Shown: in pieces, positions 44,111-53,439 of the stretch
How positions within the stretch are numbered: the first letter of the stretch is position 1
Layout of the letters: every line of letters starts with the position of its first letter
NCBI RefSeq assembly: GCF_002494345.1
Contig: NZ_NXNI01000001.1
Span: 1,736,001 to 1,800,000, forward strand
DNA length: 64,000 nt
Reading direction: 5' to 3'
Source of the DNA: Natrinema ejinorense
Lineage (GTDB): Archaea > Halobacteriota > Halobacteria > Halobacteriales > Natrialbaceae
Position numbers and translations under genes: made by a program
Notes under the pieces: generated by a model
Databases searched by the model: none
Told to the model about the DNA's origin: nothing
Seen by the model: only the letters and a program-made list of their open reading frames with translations

Positions 44111-44949
44111 CCTACGGGGACTTCCTCGCCGGCGAGCCCTGCATCGTCACCGCGGCGTTGACCGGCGGCGTCCACGGCAAGGAAACGACGCCACAGCTCC
44201 CCGAGACGCCCGCGGAAATCGGGCGGGCGGCAGCCAGGGCGGAAGCCGCTGGAGCTGCCGTCGTCCACGTCCACGCGCGCCGTCCGAACGGCGAGCGGAC
44301 CTTCGCGACCGAGCGGTTCCAGGAGATCGACGACGCCATCCGCAGCCACGCCGACGACGTGATCATCCAGCACTCCACCGGCGGGACGGCAGCACCGGAC
44401 GAGGCCCGGCATCTCCCGCTACGAACCGATCCCGCACCGGAGATGGCCTCGCTCGATATGGGGCCGCTGAACCGCTACGACCACCTCACCAGCGAGAACA
44501 CGCGTGGACTGGTCGACTCGCTCCACGCGGAGATGGTCGACCGAGGGATCAAGCCCGAACTCGAGGTGTTCAACGACGGCCACCTGAACGAGGTTCACGG
44601 CCTGCTCGACCGTCGTGATCTCGCCGCCCCCGTCTACGCGACGCTGATCTTCGGACCCGGTACGTTGACCCCGCCCCGGCCGCGGAACTTCCTGAACGCG
44701 GTCGACAACCTGCCCGAGGGGGCACGGTTCAACACGCTCGGCTTTGGCCGCCATCAGTTGCCGTTCGCCACGCTGGGGCTACTCCTCGGGGGTCACGTTC
44801 GCGTGGGACTCGAGGATAACGTCTACTACCGGCAGGGGGAACTCGCGGAGAGCAACGCGCAACTGGTCGAACGCGTCGGCCGCGTCGCCGAGGAACTGGG
44901 CCGGGAGGTCGCGACGCCGGCACGAGCGCGGGAGATCCTCGGCCTCTGA
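44107..44949 (+). CDS. BKACE-family (DUF849) beta-keto acid cleavage enzyme
   Basis: A 280-residue TIM-barrel protein: CIVTAALTGGVHGKETTPQL, AGAAVVHVHARRPNGERTF, IIQHSTGG, LDMGPLNRYD, PELEVFNDGHLNE and GGHVRVGLEDNVYYRQGELA. These are the metal-binding and catalytic segments of enzymes that cleave beta-keto acids with acetyl-CoA (3-keto-5-aminohexanoate cleavage type). The actual substrate cannot be told from the sequence. Overlap with the Cys-rich gene suggests a shared job. Confidence 0.88.
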   Translation: MTYGDFLAGEPCIVTAALTGGVHGKETTPQLPETPAEIGRAAARAEAAGAAVVHVHARRPNGERTFATERFQEIDDAIRSHADDVIIQHSTGGTAAPDEARHLPLRTDPAPEMASLDMGPLNRYDHLTSENTRGLVDSLHAEMVDRGIKPELEVFNDGHLNEVHGLLDRRDLAAPVYATLIFGPGTLTPPRPRNFLNAVDNLPEGARFNTLGFGRHQLPFATLGLLLGGHVRVGLEDNVYYRQGELAESNAQLVERVGRVAEELGREVATPARAREILGL

Positions 44950-45100
44950 AATCGGCGTTACCGTCGTCCCACGAACCCCGCGTCGTGACGGACCGTCTGA
45001 CACTCGAGACCCTCGTGTTCGTGGATCGATCCACCGTCCGAATCGGGCGGAGTCGGTCCCGAGCCCAAACCATTAGCCGATACCCGCAACAAGGAGCGAT

Positions 45101-45850
45101 ATGGACGTCTTCGAGGCACTTCGGGCGGAGTCGGGGGTCGTCGCCGTCGTCGGTGCGGGCGGGAAGAAGACGACGCTCTACACGCTGGCTGAGCGGACGA
45201 GGGGCGATTCGGCTCGTCGAGCGGTCGTGACGGCGACGGTCCGGATCCCCATCTTCGATCGCCACGTCGAGGCGGTCGTCGTGACCGACGACCCGGTTAC
45301 AGCCCTCGCGCAAACGGACACGTGGCCAGTCGGCGTCGTCCCGGAGCGAGAGCGCGAGGACCGGTACGTGGGATACGACCCCGCGATCATCGACGATCTC
45401 GCGGCGGCCGACGCCGCTGATCTCGTCCTCGTCAAAGCCGACGGTGCGCGGACGCGGGAGTTCAAAGCGCCCGACGACGACGAACCCCAACTTCCCCAGC
45501 GGGTCGACACCGTGGTCCCGATCGCGAGCGTCCACGCCGTCGGGAAGCCGCTCTCGACCGAGTACGTCCACCGACCGGAGCGGGTGGCAGCGATCACCGG
45601 ACTCGAACTCGGCGATCCGGTCCGACCAGCGGACGTGGTTCGTGTGCTCGCGAGCGAGCGTGGCGGGCTGAACGGCGTTCCCGACGGGGCGACGGTCGTC
45701 CCGCTGCTCAACAAGGTGGACGATCCCGACCGACGAGCGATCGCCGAGGAGATCGCGGCGGGGGTACTCGAGCGAGCGCCGCGCGTCACGCGAGTCGTCC
45801 TGACGCGGATGATCGCCGACGAACCGGTCGTCGACGTACTCGAGAGATAG
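45101..45850 (+). CDS. yqeC: YqeC-family selenium/molybdenum cofactor protein
   Basis: A 249-residue P-loop protein: VVAVVGAGGKKTTLYTLAER at the N-terminus, KADGARTREFKAP, VDTVVPIASVHAVGKPLS and LLNKVDDP. YqeC is linked to maturation of selenium-dependent molybdenum hydroxylases. The convergent neighbour is mobA, supporting a molybdenum-cofactor context, though no Mo hydroxylase is seen nearby. Confidence 0.8.
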   Translation: MDVFEALRAESGVVAVVGAGGKKTTLYTLAERTRGDSARRAVVTATVRIPIFDRHVEAVVVTDDPVTALAQTDTWPVGVVPEREREDRYVGYDPAIIDDLAAADAADLVLVKADGARTREFKAPDDDEPQLPQRVDTVVPIASVHAVGKPLSTEYVHRPERVAAITGLELGDPVRPADVVRVLASERGGLNGVPDGATVVPLLNKVDDPDRRAIAEEIAAGVLERAPRVTRVVLTRMIADEPVVDVLER

Positions 45851-45963
45851 CCGTCGCTGACGGTCAGCGAGCGCGCGCTCGCGAACCGGGGGCAAGCGAC
45901 CCCGGCACTGGCCGTTCAGGTAGGAGCGGTGGAAGTCGGCTCGCCGACGACTGTGGTGTCAAC

Positions 45964-46608
45964 TCACTCATCACCGAGTCGATCGATTGCCGCCTCGAGC
46001 TCCGTGCGGGTGTTGACGTTCTCGAACGTCTCGAGGGCCGCATACTCGCGAATTTCGTCCTCGTCGACGACGACGTAGTCGAGTTCCAGCAGGGGTTCGA
46101 CGATCCGTCGCTCGTCGCGCTCGAGAGCGCGCTCGCAGGCGGCGAGCATCGGCTCGACGCTATAGACGGCCTGGGTCGTCTGGAACCACTGGTCGTCGAG
46201 CCGGGGCACCGCGGCCTCGTGGTCGGCCGCCCGATCGAAGAGATGGGCGGCGAGGTCGGGATCGACGAAGGGCATATCGCAAGCGACGACGAACGCGTCC
46301 GCTCCGCCGGCTGCTCGAAGCCCCGTCGTGATACCCGCCATGGGTCCGCGATCGGGAATCGGGTCGACCGCAAACGACGCGTCCGGTTCGGGGTTCCCCT
46401 CCAGGGCGTCTCGGATCGCTGGCACCTGCTCTTCCCGACAGTTGACGACGAGGTCGTCGACGACGGGCTCGATCCGGTCGACGACGCGGCGGATCATCGG
46501 CGTCCCGGCGAGGTGGGCGACGGCTTTGTCCGCCTCGCCGAAGCGAGTCGAGTAGCCACCCGCGAGGACGATAGCCGTTCGCTCGGTTCGACCGGTCTCG
46601 AGGGTCAT
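45964..46608 (-). CDS. mobA: Molybdenum cofactor guanylyltransferase (MobA)
   Basis: A 214-residue nucleotidyltransferase. IVLAGGYSTRFGEADKAV is the GTP-binding signature; DRGPMAGITTGLRAAGGAD and VVACDMPFVDPDL supply the metal-binding aspartate. It adds GMP to Mo-molybdopterin. The start at 46608 was taken because the upstream 45 residues are basic and out of character. It is convergent with yqeC. Confidence 0.88.
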   Translation of the reverse strand: MTLETGRTERTAIVLAGGYSTRFGEADKAVAHLAGTPMIRRVVDRIEPVVDDLVVNCREEQVPAIRDALEGNPEPDASFAVDPIPDRGPMAGITTGLRAAGGADAFVVACDMPFVDPDLAAHLFDRAADHEAAVPRLDDQWFQTTQAVYSVEPMLAACERALERDERRIVEPLLELDYVVVDEDEIREYAALETFENVNTRTELEAAIDRLGDE

Positions 46609-46812
46609 GGTCGACCGTTCGTCCAGCGATACGAAAAACGTCCGGTCGAATAGCCGGGCTATAGCCGACTTCGTTTGCGTAGTTCGAGCGTCCGTCGAAG
46701 CCACGAAAGAGCGTCCACAGGCCGCGTTCGAACCGATCGACAACTGAACGACATCGCTCGAGGCAACCGCTCCTCCGAGGGAAAATCGACAGGAAACGAA
46801 CGTGATCGTCGT

Positions 46813-47082
46813 TTACGCGCCGGCCGATTCGAGGGCGTCTTCGATGTCGTCGCGCTGGGTGACACCGACGAAGCGTTCGACGATGCCGTCGTCGTTCTCG
46901 ATGATGAGCGTCGGCAGCGATCGTACCTGGTACTCGTTTGCGATGTCCTGTTGTTCGTCGACGTTTACTTTCTCGACTTCGAATCGGCCCTCCCAGTCGT
47001 CCTCGAGCTCCTCGAGGATCGGATCCTGGGTCTTGCAGGGGCCACACCAGTCCGCGTAGAAGTCCTTGAGTGTGACAGTCAT
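46813..47082 (-). CDS. Thioredoxin
   Basis: An 89-residue thioredoxin with the redox pair in DFYADWCGPCKTQDP (Cys13, Cys16) and the cis-proline in VRSLPTLII. It begins close to the active site, so the usual first beta strand and helix are missing; this short form occurs in archaea. A cytoplasmic disulfide reductant. Confidence 0.88.
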   Translation of the reverse strand: MTVTLKDFYADWCGPCKTQDPILEELEDDWEGRFEVEKVNVDEQQDIANEYQVRSLPTLIIENDDGIVERFVGVTQRDDIEDALESAGA

Positions 47083-47201
47083 ACGGTTCAGCGCTAGTTG
47101 CCACGCGCCGCGCATAAGGGTTTCCCACTGCCACTGCATTGCCGTCATCGCCGACGGCGTCCGGTCGAAAGGTTTAGTTTCAGGGGCACATAGGAACGGG
47201 T

Positions 47202-47363
47202 ATGGATAAAGGACAGAACACGGGCGGCCTGATGTCCAGTGCCGGACTCGTCCGGTACTTCGACTCCGAGGACTCGAACGCGATCCGTATCGACCCCAAG
47301 ACGGTCATCGCGTTCGGCGTCATGCTGGGTGTACTGGTCCAGCTACTGACGTTCGTTTCGTAA
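47202..47363 (+). CDS. secG: Preprotein translocase subunit SecG (Sec61-beta)
   Basis: A 53-residue protein: [20 protein letters not shown], then [20 protein letters not shown], then one C-terminal membrane helix. The pattern is that of haloarchaeal Sec61-beta. It is the tail-anchored third subunit of the SecYEG channel. A monocistronic gene, divergent from thioredoxin. Confidence 0.9.
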   Translation: MDKGQNTGGLMSSAGLVRYFDSEDSNAIRIDPKTVIAFGVMLGVLVQLLTFVS

Positions 47364-47481
47364 CGCCGCCTTCTTCCGAAATCGCTTCGCCGTAGCGCCA
47401 GCGCCGGACCGTCGTTCCGGCTGCTAACCGTTCGTCGTAGTACTCTACCCGCTCGGAGAAAACGGCGGTACTCGAGGGGGG

Positions 47482-48036
47482 CTATCGCGACTCGCAGATC
47501 GCCAGGAAGTTCTCGAAGATTTCGTCGCCCTCCTCGGTGTGGGCGACCTCGGGGTGCCACTGGACGCCGTAGAGGTCCCGGTCAGTGTCGCTCATCGCCT
47601 CGACGTCGCAGACGTCGCTTTTCGCGGTTAGCTCGAACCCGTCGGGCAGTTCAGTGACCTCGTCCGCGTGGCTCGCCCAGACGCGGGTTTCGGGATGCAG
47701 CGTGCCGGTCAGCGGATCCTCCTCGTCGACGATATCGACGGTGACGTCGGCATAGCCGCCGTACTCGCCGCTCTCGACGCGGCCGCCGAGTTCCTCGGCG
47801 ATCAGTTGCATCCCCAGACAGATACCAAGGACCGGCACGTCGGCCGCGAGGTAGTCGGTCGACTTCCCGATCCGATCCATGTCCGGCCCGCCCGAGAGGA
47901 CGACGCCGTCCGCGTCGACGTCTTCGGGTGGCGTGTCGTTGTCGATCAGTTCCGTATCGACGCCGAGGTCACGAAGCGCCCGGCGCTCGAGGTGGGTGAA
48001 CTGTCCGTGGTTGTCCACCACGACGATCTTCGTCAT
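47482..48036 (-). CDS. guaAA: GMP synthase glutaminase subunit (GuaAa)
   Basis: A 184-residue class I glutamine amidotransferase: IVVVDNHGQFTHLERRALRD, VVLSGGPDMDRIG, nucleophile Cys73 (LGICLGMQLIAEE), and His161/Glu163 (YGVQWHPEVAHTEEG). In archaea this is a separate subunit that supplies ammonia to the GMP synthase ATPase subunit, which is not in this window. Confidence 0.92.
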   Translation of the reverse strand: MTKIVVVDNHGQFTHLERRALRDLGVDTELIDNDTPPEDVDADGVVLSGGPDMDRIGKSTDYLAADVPVLGICLGMQLIAEELGGRVESGEYGGYADVTVDIVDEEDPLTGTLHPETRVWASHADEVTELPDGFELTAKSDVCDVEAMSDTDRDLYGVQWHPEVAHTEEGDEIFENFLAICESR

Positions 48037-48189
48037 TGCGTGCTCGTAGCGGGCCACCCGATAAAAGGAGTCCGAAAATCGATCTCGAGTCCGACGAGCT
48101 GCCGGATCGATGTCACCACGCGCAAATAACGGACGCACCACTCGATGGAACGATTTTTGAGTACCTGCTCCAATCCCGCCATAGAACCA

Positions 48190-48411
48190 ATGAATCGACC
48201 GCGTGTGGATGCCGGCGATATGCGGTGGGGGTGGCGCTGTCCGGTGTGTGGGACGGACGCATCGGTCTCGAGGGATCCCGATTCCGGGACGTTCCGGTGG
48301 GAGTGTGACGCCGATCGATGCGACGCGGTCGGCTTTGGTTTCACCTCGCGGCGACAGGCCCGGCTCGCTCTTCGGGAGTTCCGTAAGCGGTATCGGGATA
48401 ACTATCGCTAG
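48190..48411 (+). CDS. Small zinc-ribbon protein
   Basis: A 73-residue protein: WRCPVCGTDASVSRDPDSG and WECDADRCDAVGFGF give two cysteine pairs for one zinc, followed by a basic helix (RRQARLALREFRKRYRDNYR). Possibly nucleic-acid binding. The ATG at 48190 was preferred to an upstream ATG at 48145. Confidence 0.7.
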   Translation: MNRPRVDAGDMRWGWRCPVCGTDASVSRDPDSGTFRWECDADRCDAVGFGFTSRRQARLALREFRKRYRDNYR

Positions 48412-48426
48412 TGACGGTCTTCCTGC

Positions 48427-48472
48427 ACTGCAGGGTCAAATCCGGTGGTCTGCTCTCCGCCGACCCTGCAGT
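48427..48472. repeat. 11-bp perfect inverted repeat after the zinc-ribbon gene
   Basis: ACTGCAGGGTC (48427-48437) and GACCCTGCAGT (48462-48472) with a 24-nt loop. It starts 16 bp after the stop codon and may shape the 3' end of that mRNA. Confidence 0.5.
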
Positions 48473-48578
48473 CGACGGGTGAAACGCGACTAGTTGCGAC
48501 CGGAATCGCAACGGTAAACGCTGCTTTTCGACTCGGAGTTCCGGTACGTTTATGCGTTCGTCACCGGATGGCAGACAC

Positions 48579-48716
48579 ATGGCAGTCGATCTCAGCGAAT
48601 TCGAGCATCCGTCGTGGCTCACTGCGGCAGGAACGGGCATCGGATACGTGCTAATCCTCGCAGCGTTGACGGTGGCCATGTTCATCGTGCCGTACCTCGT
48701 CTTCTCGGCGCTCTAG
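48579..48716 (+). CDS. Short single-helix membrane protein
   Basis: A 45-residue protein: MAVDLSEFEHPSWLTAAGTG, then one hydrophobic helix (YVLILAALTVAMFIVPYLVF). Typical of the many tiny haloarchaeal membrane proteins. No homology is claimed; support is codon bias and a clean start and stop. Confidence 0.55.
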   Translation: MAVDLSEFEHPSWLTAAGTGIGYVLILAALTVAMFIVPYLVFSAL

Positions 48717-48862
48717 CGGCGGACCGATAGACACTTTTTCCGACAACTACCGGTGTGTTCTCAAACATCGACATTTAATTCCTGCGTTCAGAGCGCGTCT
48801 GACTGCGGCTAATCCGCTTTGGCCCCAAGACTGAAGCCAGTGGTCGAATGAGAACGACATAC

Positions 48863-51457
48863 ATGTCTGAAAGAAATTCAGGTATGTTTATTAATAATAC
48901 GCGTCGTGAGTTGCTGAAAGTAGCAGGTGCTGGTGCACTCTTTAGTACGACTGGAATAGTCAGCGGGCAAGACGGGGGAGGCACGTCTGGTGGGGCGAAA
49001 CAGTGGACCTTCTCGACAGAGGGTGCCGTTCAAAGTTCACCAACGGTTGTTGATGGGACCGTTTTTGTTGGCAGTGATGACCATAATGTCTATGCATTAG
49101 ACGCGAACACAGGTGCCGAGAAATGGGACTCCCCGTTTGAAACGAGTGGTGATCTATACTCGTCGCCCGCAGTTACCAATAATTCGGTTTATATCGCTGA
49201 CGGGAGCGGGGTCGTGTATGCAATAAACGCCGACGATGGTACCGAACAGTGGCAGTACGAGACAGGAGCCAGCGACATCAATTCGTCACCAACAGTAGCG
49301 AATGGGACGGTCTATATCGGCGCGGGGGATCAGAACGTCTATGCAGTAGACGCTGCTGACGGGACCGAACGATGGGACTCACCGGTTTCGACTGACGGTG
49401 CCGTTGATTCGTCTCCGACAGTCAGTGACGGGACAGTTTATGTCGGAAGTAACGATAATAGCGTCTATGCCATTACTGCAGATGACGGGTCGGTGAAATG
49501 GTCGTTTGAGACGGGCGACTCCATCGTTTCGTCCCCAACGGTTGCTAACGGGACGGTCTATGTCGGAAGTTACGACTTCCACTTTTACGCGATCGACGCT
49601 GACAGTGGTGAGAAAGAATGGAGAACGAACATGGATTCCGGTGTCTACTCCTCACCAACGGTCGCTGATGGGGCAGTCTATGCAGCAGATTATTCGTTTG
49701 GGACGCTCTTCGAACTACAGGCCGATTCCGGTGAGAGAACACCAATTGCACCTGACGTAACGGCCAATCCAATCAGATCGTCGCCCACAGTCGCAGATGG
49801 GATCGTTTACATCGGTGACGGCGACGGAACGGTTTATGCGTTCGATCCAACGGCAAAGACCGCGGATCGAGTCGAACAGTGGCGGTTTTCAACTGACGGT
49901 GTAATTGATTCGTCTCCAACAGTCGTGGACGGCACCGTCTACGTCGGGAGCAACGATGGCACAGTCTATGCACTAGATGCGGGTGTCGAGGGTTCAAGCG
50001 AGGGCAGTCGCGTCACCCTTGGAACACTGGGGCACCACTCTAAGGCAGCGGATACAGGCTCTTCCGACTCTCCGCCTGCAGAAATCACGGTGGATCGTGA
50101 TACGCTCCAGTTCGGTGCAAACGTTGTTGGCGGAACGCCAACAAAAAAATTCACTATTACAAACGATTCCGAAAGAGAGGTTAGGATAACACCTGAATCA
50201 ATGGACGAAATCACGTTCATCGAGGAGTCGTGGATGGTCGACGAGTACGACTCGAGCGTTCCACCATTCGACATTCCAAAAGGAGAGACAGTCCCGCTAA
50301 CCGTCGAACTAGATACAACAGAAGCCTTGGAGAGCCAGGGGTCGGACGTTTCGCTCTCGATTCCGTTCTATGCGAACGAGAAAACGGTCGCGACGATCTC
50401 GGTTGAGGCGGCAATTCTCGACGATCCCGATACGCTGGACGAAATGGCAACGGCTGCCCAACGCACGGCAGAGATGTTTAGCAGCGAAGCTGCGAAAAAA
50501 GAAAGCGTCAAAGAACTCTCTAATGCATATATCAATATTGCTCAAATAACGTACGAGTTGAGCGACAAGGATTACAGTGATGCGGAAGACGAACTTACAG
50601 CTTTCCGCGACAATATAAACAATATTAGGCATTCGACCTCGATTGGTTCTGCACTTAACTATGCTCAAGGCTTTCAAGAGGACGACTATTACAATAAATA
50701 CACATCTGCTGCATCTAATTTCGAAACCGCTGCCACCAGACTCGAAGAAGATCATAGCAACCAGGAAGCAGCGAAGAAGTTCGATGATGGAATATCGAAA
50801 GTACGTGAACTCGCGGATGAATGGGTTGGTGATGGGGGACTGAACAGTGATAGACACGCGTTCAAAAAAGCACTGCAAAACGGAACTCCTGCAACTGCGG
50901 AGGATGTCCAAACGATCGTCGACGAATATACGACAGCGATCACGACGTTTGTAGATGTCACGGCACTCTCCTCATCGATGCTTACTCTTACGGCTTCACC
51001 AGTCAATACCACCGTTACGGATCCAGAGGGACGTGTCGTTGGTCCGGACCGAGTCGAAATCCCGAACGGGTCGTATCACGAGGTCACACTTGATGGAGCA
51101 GGATCAACGGAAGAGTTGATCGTGATACAGGATCGACAACCCGGATCGTATGATGTCGATGTAACGGCCGAACAGAACGCGGACACTACGGATAGCTATT
51201 CGATTGGTGTAAGTAGTGATGGCGGAGACACTCAGTTGGCCGACAAAGAGCAGATCCAGTCGATCCCGTCCGACGGCTATACTATTAGATCCCCTTCAAC
51301 CGTCGCCGATGACGGATTACCAACCGACCCTGGCGAACCGTCGTTCCAAGAGGTACTGGAAGTGCTTCAGGCCCACAATACTGGAGAACAGTATAATGGA
51401 GTAGATGTGGGATTCCAGGACGTTTTAGAGGTGGTTAGTGCGTATAATGCGGGTTAG
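48863..51457 (+). CDS. Large Tat-exported PQQ-propeller protein
   Basis: An 864-residue protein. The signal NTRRELLKVAGAGALFSTTG has twin arginines. About eight PQQ-type beta-propeller blades (roughly 40-385) repeat SSPTVxDGTVYVGSxDxxVYAxDA. A beta-sandwich follows (about 405-525: LQFGANVVGGTPTKKFTITN), of the type used for appended extracellular domains. Then come a long helical region (about 530-690) and a C-terminal pair of FQDVLEVxxAxN repeats (FQEVLEVLQAHN, FQDVLEVVSAYN) like dockerin-type tails. Codon use is AT-richer than flanking genes, suggesting transfer. It is probably a cell-surface scaffold or binding protein; no enzyme motif is seen. Confidence 0.85.
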   Translation: MSERNSGMFINNTRRELLKVAGAGALFSTTGIVSGQDGGGTSGGAKQWTFSTEGAVQSSPTVVDGTVFVGSDDHNVYALDANTGAEKWDSPFETSGDLYSSPAVTNNSVYIADGSGVVYAINADDGTEQWQYETGASDINSSPTVANGTVYIGAGDQNVYAVDAADGTERWDSPVSTDGAVDSSPTVSDGTVYVGSNDNSVYAITADDGSVKWSFETGDSIVSSPTVANGTVYVGSYDFHFYAIDADSGEKEWRTNMDSGVYSSPTVADGAVYAADYSFGTLFELQADSGERTPIAPDVTANPIRSSPTVADGIVYIGDGDGTVYAFDPTAKTADRVEQWRFSTDGVIDSSPTVVDGTVYVGSNDGTVYALDAGVEGSSEGSRVTLGTLGHHSKAADTGSSDSPPAEITVDRDTLQFGANVVGGTPTKKFTITNDSEREVRITPESMDEITFIEESWMVDEYDSSVPPFDIPKGETVPLTVELDTTEALESQGSDVSLSIPFYANEKTVATISVEAAILDDPDTLDEMATAAQRTAEMFSSEAAKKESVKELSNAYINIAQITYELSDKDYSDAEDELTAFRDNINNIRHSTSIGSALNYAQGFQEDDYYNKYTSAASNFETAATRLEEDHSNQEAAKKFDDGISKVRELADEWVGDGGLNSDRHAFKKALQNGTPATAEDVQTIVDEYTTAITTFVDVTALSSSMLTLTASPVNTTVTDPEGRVVGPDRVEIPNGSYHEVTLDGAGSTEELIVIQDRQPGSYDVDVTAEQNADTTDSYSIGVSSDGGDTQLADKEQIQSIPSDGYTIRSPSTVADDGLPTDPGEPSFQEVLEVLQAHNTGEQYNGVDVGFQDVLEVVSAYNAG

Positions 51458-51794
51458 GGCTACGAGGGCTGTAACCCATCGATCTCGAATCGAGACCCTG
51501 CCTATACAAGGATCAACCACCGTTCGTTCGGACGGAGTTCGAACAAATTAGGAAGCGATTCCAGTCAGCAGCACTCACCGTCACTGGTGCGATCCGGAGC
51601 AGATTCAGATCGTGTCCGAAATACTGGTTTCTTGGCACGCGCAACCGTCGTCTATCGAATACCGACGCCACTGGAGAAAACATACCTAAAGTTACGTTGC
51701 GTCGGTCGAGAAATAACCCGGTTGCCGAACCACTCCATCCAAACGAACGCACACAGAACGCAACGAGCCGCCGTCGATCTCGGAGGGAGGGGAC
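51458..51794. other. Intergenic region between convergent genes
   Basis: These 337 bp separate the 3' end of the propeller gene from the 3' end of PAN. I see no gene or clear terminator; base composition returns to the GC-rich core. Confidence 0.4.
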
Positions 51795-53012
51795 TCAGGC
51801 GAAGGTCTTCGAGACCTGTTCGCTCTCGTCGGATTCGGCCTGAACCTTGTCCCAGGCACTGCGGAAGTCCTCCATCCGGATTTCGGTGCGATCGTCGCGG
51901 ATCGCGAACATGCCGGCCTCGGTACAGACGGCCTTGATGTCGGCACCCGATGCCGCTTCGGCGTCGACCGCCAGTTCGGCGAAGTCGACGTCGTCGGCGA
52001 CGTTCATGCCGCGGGTGTGGATCTCGAAGATGATCTCGCGGCCCTCGGCGTTGGGCTTTGGGACCTCGATGAGACGGTCGAACCGGCCGGGTCGGAGAAT
52101 GGCGCGGTCGAGCATATCGAAGCGGTTGGTCGCGGCGATGATCCGGATCTCGCCCCGCTCCTCGAAGCCGTCCATTTCGCTCAGGAGCTGCATCATCGTC
52201 CGCTGGACCTCGGCGTCGCCGGAGGTCTTGGACTCGGTTCGCTTGGCGGCGATAGCGTCGATCTCGTCGATGAAGATGACCGCGGGTTCGTGCTCGCGGG
52301 CGACGTCGAAGAGGTCGCGGACGAGTTTTGCGCCCTCGCCGATGAACTTGTGGACCAGCTCCGAGCCGGCCATCTTGATGAAGGTAGCGTCGGTCTGGTT
52401 GGCGACGGCTTTGGCGAGCATCGTCTTGCCCGTCCCCGGCGGACCATAGAGGAGAACGCCGCTCGGCGGGTCGATCCCGACGTCGTCGAACATCTCGGGC
52501 TTCTCGAGGGGCATCTCGACGGTCTCGCGGACCTCCTGCATCTGCTCTTCGAGCCCGCCGATGTCCTCGTAGCTGACCTCGGGGCTCTCGGTGACTTCCA
52601 TCACGCGGGCGCGGACGTCCGTCTCGTTCGAGAGCGGTTTGACGATAGACAGCGAGTTGTTGACCGCGACCCGGGCGTCGGGCTCGAGGTCGTCGCGCAT
52701 CTCGTCGGTGACTTCGGTCAGCGCCTCCTGGTTGTTCCCGTGTTGTTTGATGATGACGCCCTCGTCCGTGACTTCCTGGACGGTGGCGACGAACAGCGGG
52801 GACTGCTTGAGTTTCTTGTTCTCGTGGGTGAGTCGCTCGAGTTTCTGCTGGTACTTGTTGTTCTCGGCGTTGGCATCGAGGAGTTTGTCGCGCATCTCCT
52901 CGTTTTGTGTCTCGAGGATCTCCAGCCGGTCCTCGAGCGCCTGGATCTTCTCCTGTTGGGACGCCTCGTCCTCGTCGTATGGGAGGTCGACGTCGTCCAC
53001 AGTATCGCTCAT
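51795..53012 (-). CDS. pan: Proteasome-activating nucleotidase (PAN)
   Basis: A 405-residue AAA+ ATPase. An N-terminal coiled coil (about 15-75) precedes the OB domain and a single AAA module: Walker A LYGPPGTGKTMLAKAVANQ, Walker B VIFIDEIDAIA, sensor IIAATNRFDMLD, Arg finger RPGRFDR. The SGADIKAVCTEAGMFAIRDDR segment is typical of proteasomal ATPases. It unfolds substrates for the 20S proteasome. The C-terminus ends KTFA, so the usual hydrophobic-Tyr-X motif is replaced by Thr-Phe-Ala. The start MSDTVDDVD at 53012 replaces a longer basic extension. Confidence 0.92.
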   Translation of the reverse strand: MSDTVDDVDLPYDEDEASQQEKIQALEDRLEILETQNEEMRDKLLDANAENNKYQQKLERLTHENKKLKQSPLFVATVQEVTDEGVIIKQHGNNQEALTEVTDEMRDDLEPDARVAVNNSLSIVKPLSNETDVRARVMEVTESPEVSYEDIGGLEEQMQEVRETVEMPLEKPEMFDDVGIDPPSGVLLYGPPGTGKTMLAKAVANQTDATFIKMAGSELVHKFIGEGAKLVRDLFDVAREHEPAVIFIDEIDAIAAKRTESKTSGDAEVQRTMMQLLSEMDGFEERGEIRIIAATNRFDMLDRAILRPGRFDRLIEVPKPNAEGREIIFEIHTRGMNVADDVDFAELAVDAEAASGADIKAVCTEAGMFAIRDDRTEIRMEDFRSAWDKVQAESDESEQVSKTFA

Positions 53013-53137
53013 TACCCGTCCTTTGGAAGTTGGTTCATAAGAGACTTCGGGTAGGTGCACTCGCGAACGCGATATAACTGCAAAGCATTAGAACGAATGG
53101 AAAATATTATTACCTCGTATTCGGAATGGGAGATACG

Positions 53138-53404
53138 ATGAGTGCTTCAGAGTCGCTTCGAGGGGAGACAAGCAATCGGGGAACATGGGACGACGTTCGG
53201 GAGCTGCCCCCGAGCGCGAAACTCGTCGCGAAAGTCCTCGAGTACAACGAGACGATGACCCAACAGCAGATCGCCGACGAGACGCTCCTGCCCTCGCGAA
53301 CGGTTCGGTACGCGCTCAATCGGCTCGACGAGAAAAACGTCATCGACTCCCGCTTTTCGTTCTCTGACGCTCGTAAGCGTTTGTATAGTCTCGAACTCGA
53401 GTAA
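53138..53404 (+). CDS. Winged-helix (MarR-like) regulator
   Basis: An 88-residue protein: PSAKLVAKVLEYNETMTQQQ, IADETLLPSRTVRYALNRLDEK and VIDSRFSFSDARKRLYSLEL. A minimal wHTH with no ligand domain. It is divergent from PAN; an AT-rich segment at 53099-53115 carries the promoter. A core haloarchaeal regulator type. Confidence 0.8.
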   Translation: MSASESLRGETSNRGTWDDVRELPPSAKLVAKVLEYNETMTQQQIADETLLPSRTVRYALNRLDEKNVIDSRFSFSDARKRLYSLELE

Positions 53405-53439
53405 TTGTGACCCTCCTCGACGGTCGTCTCGAACTCGAT

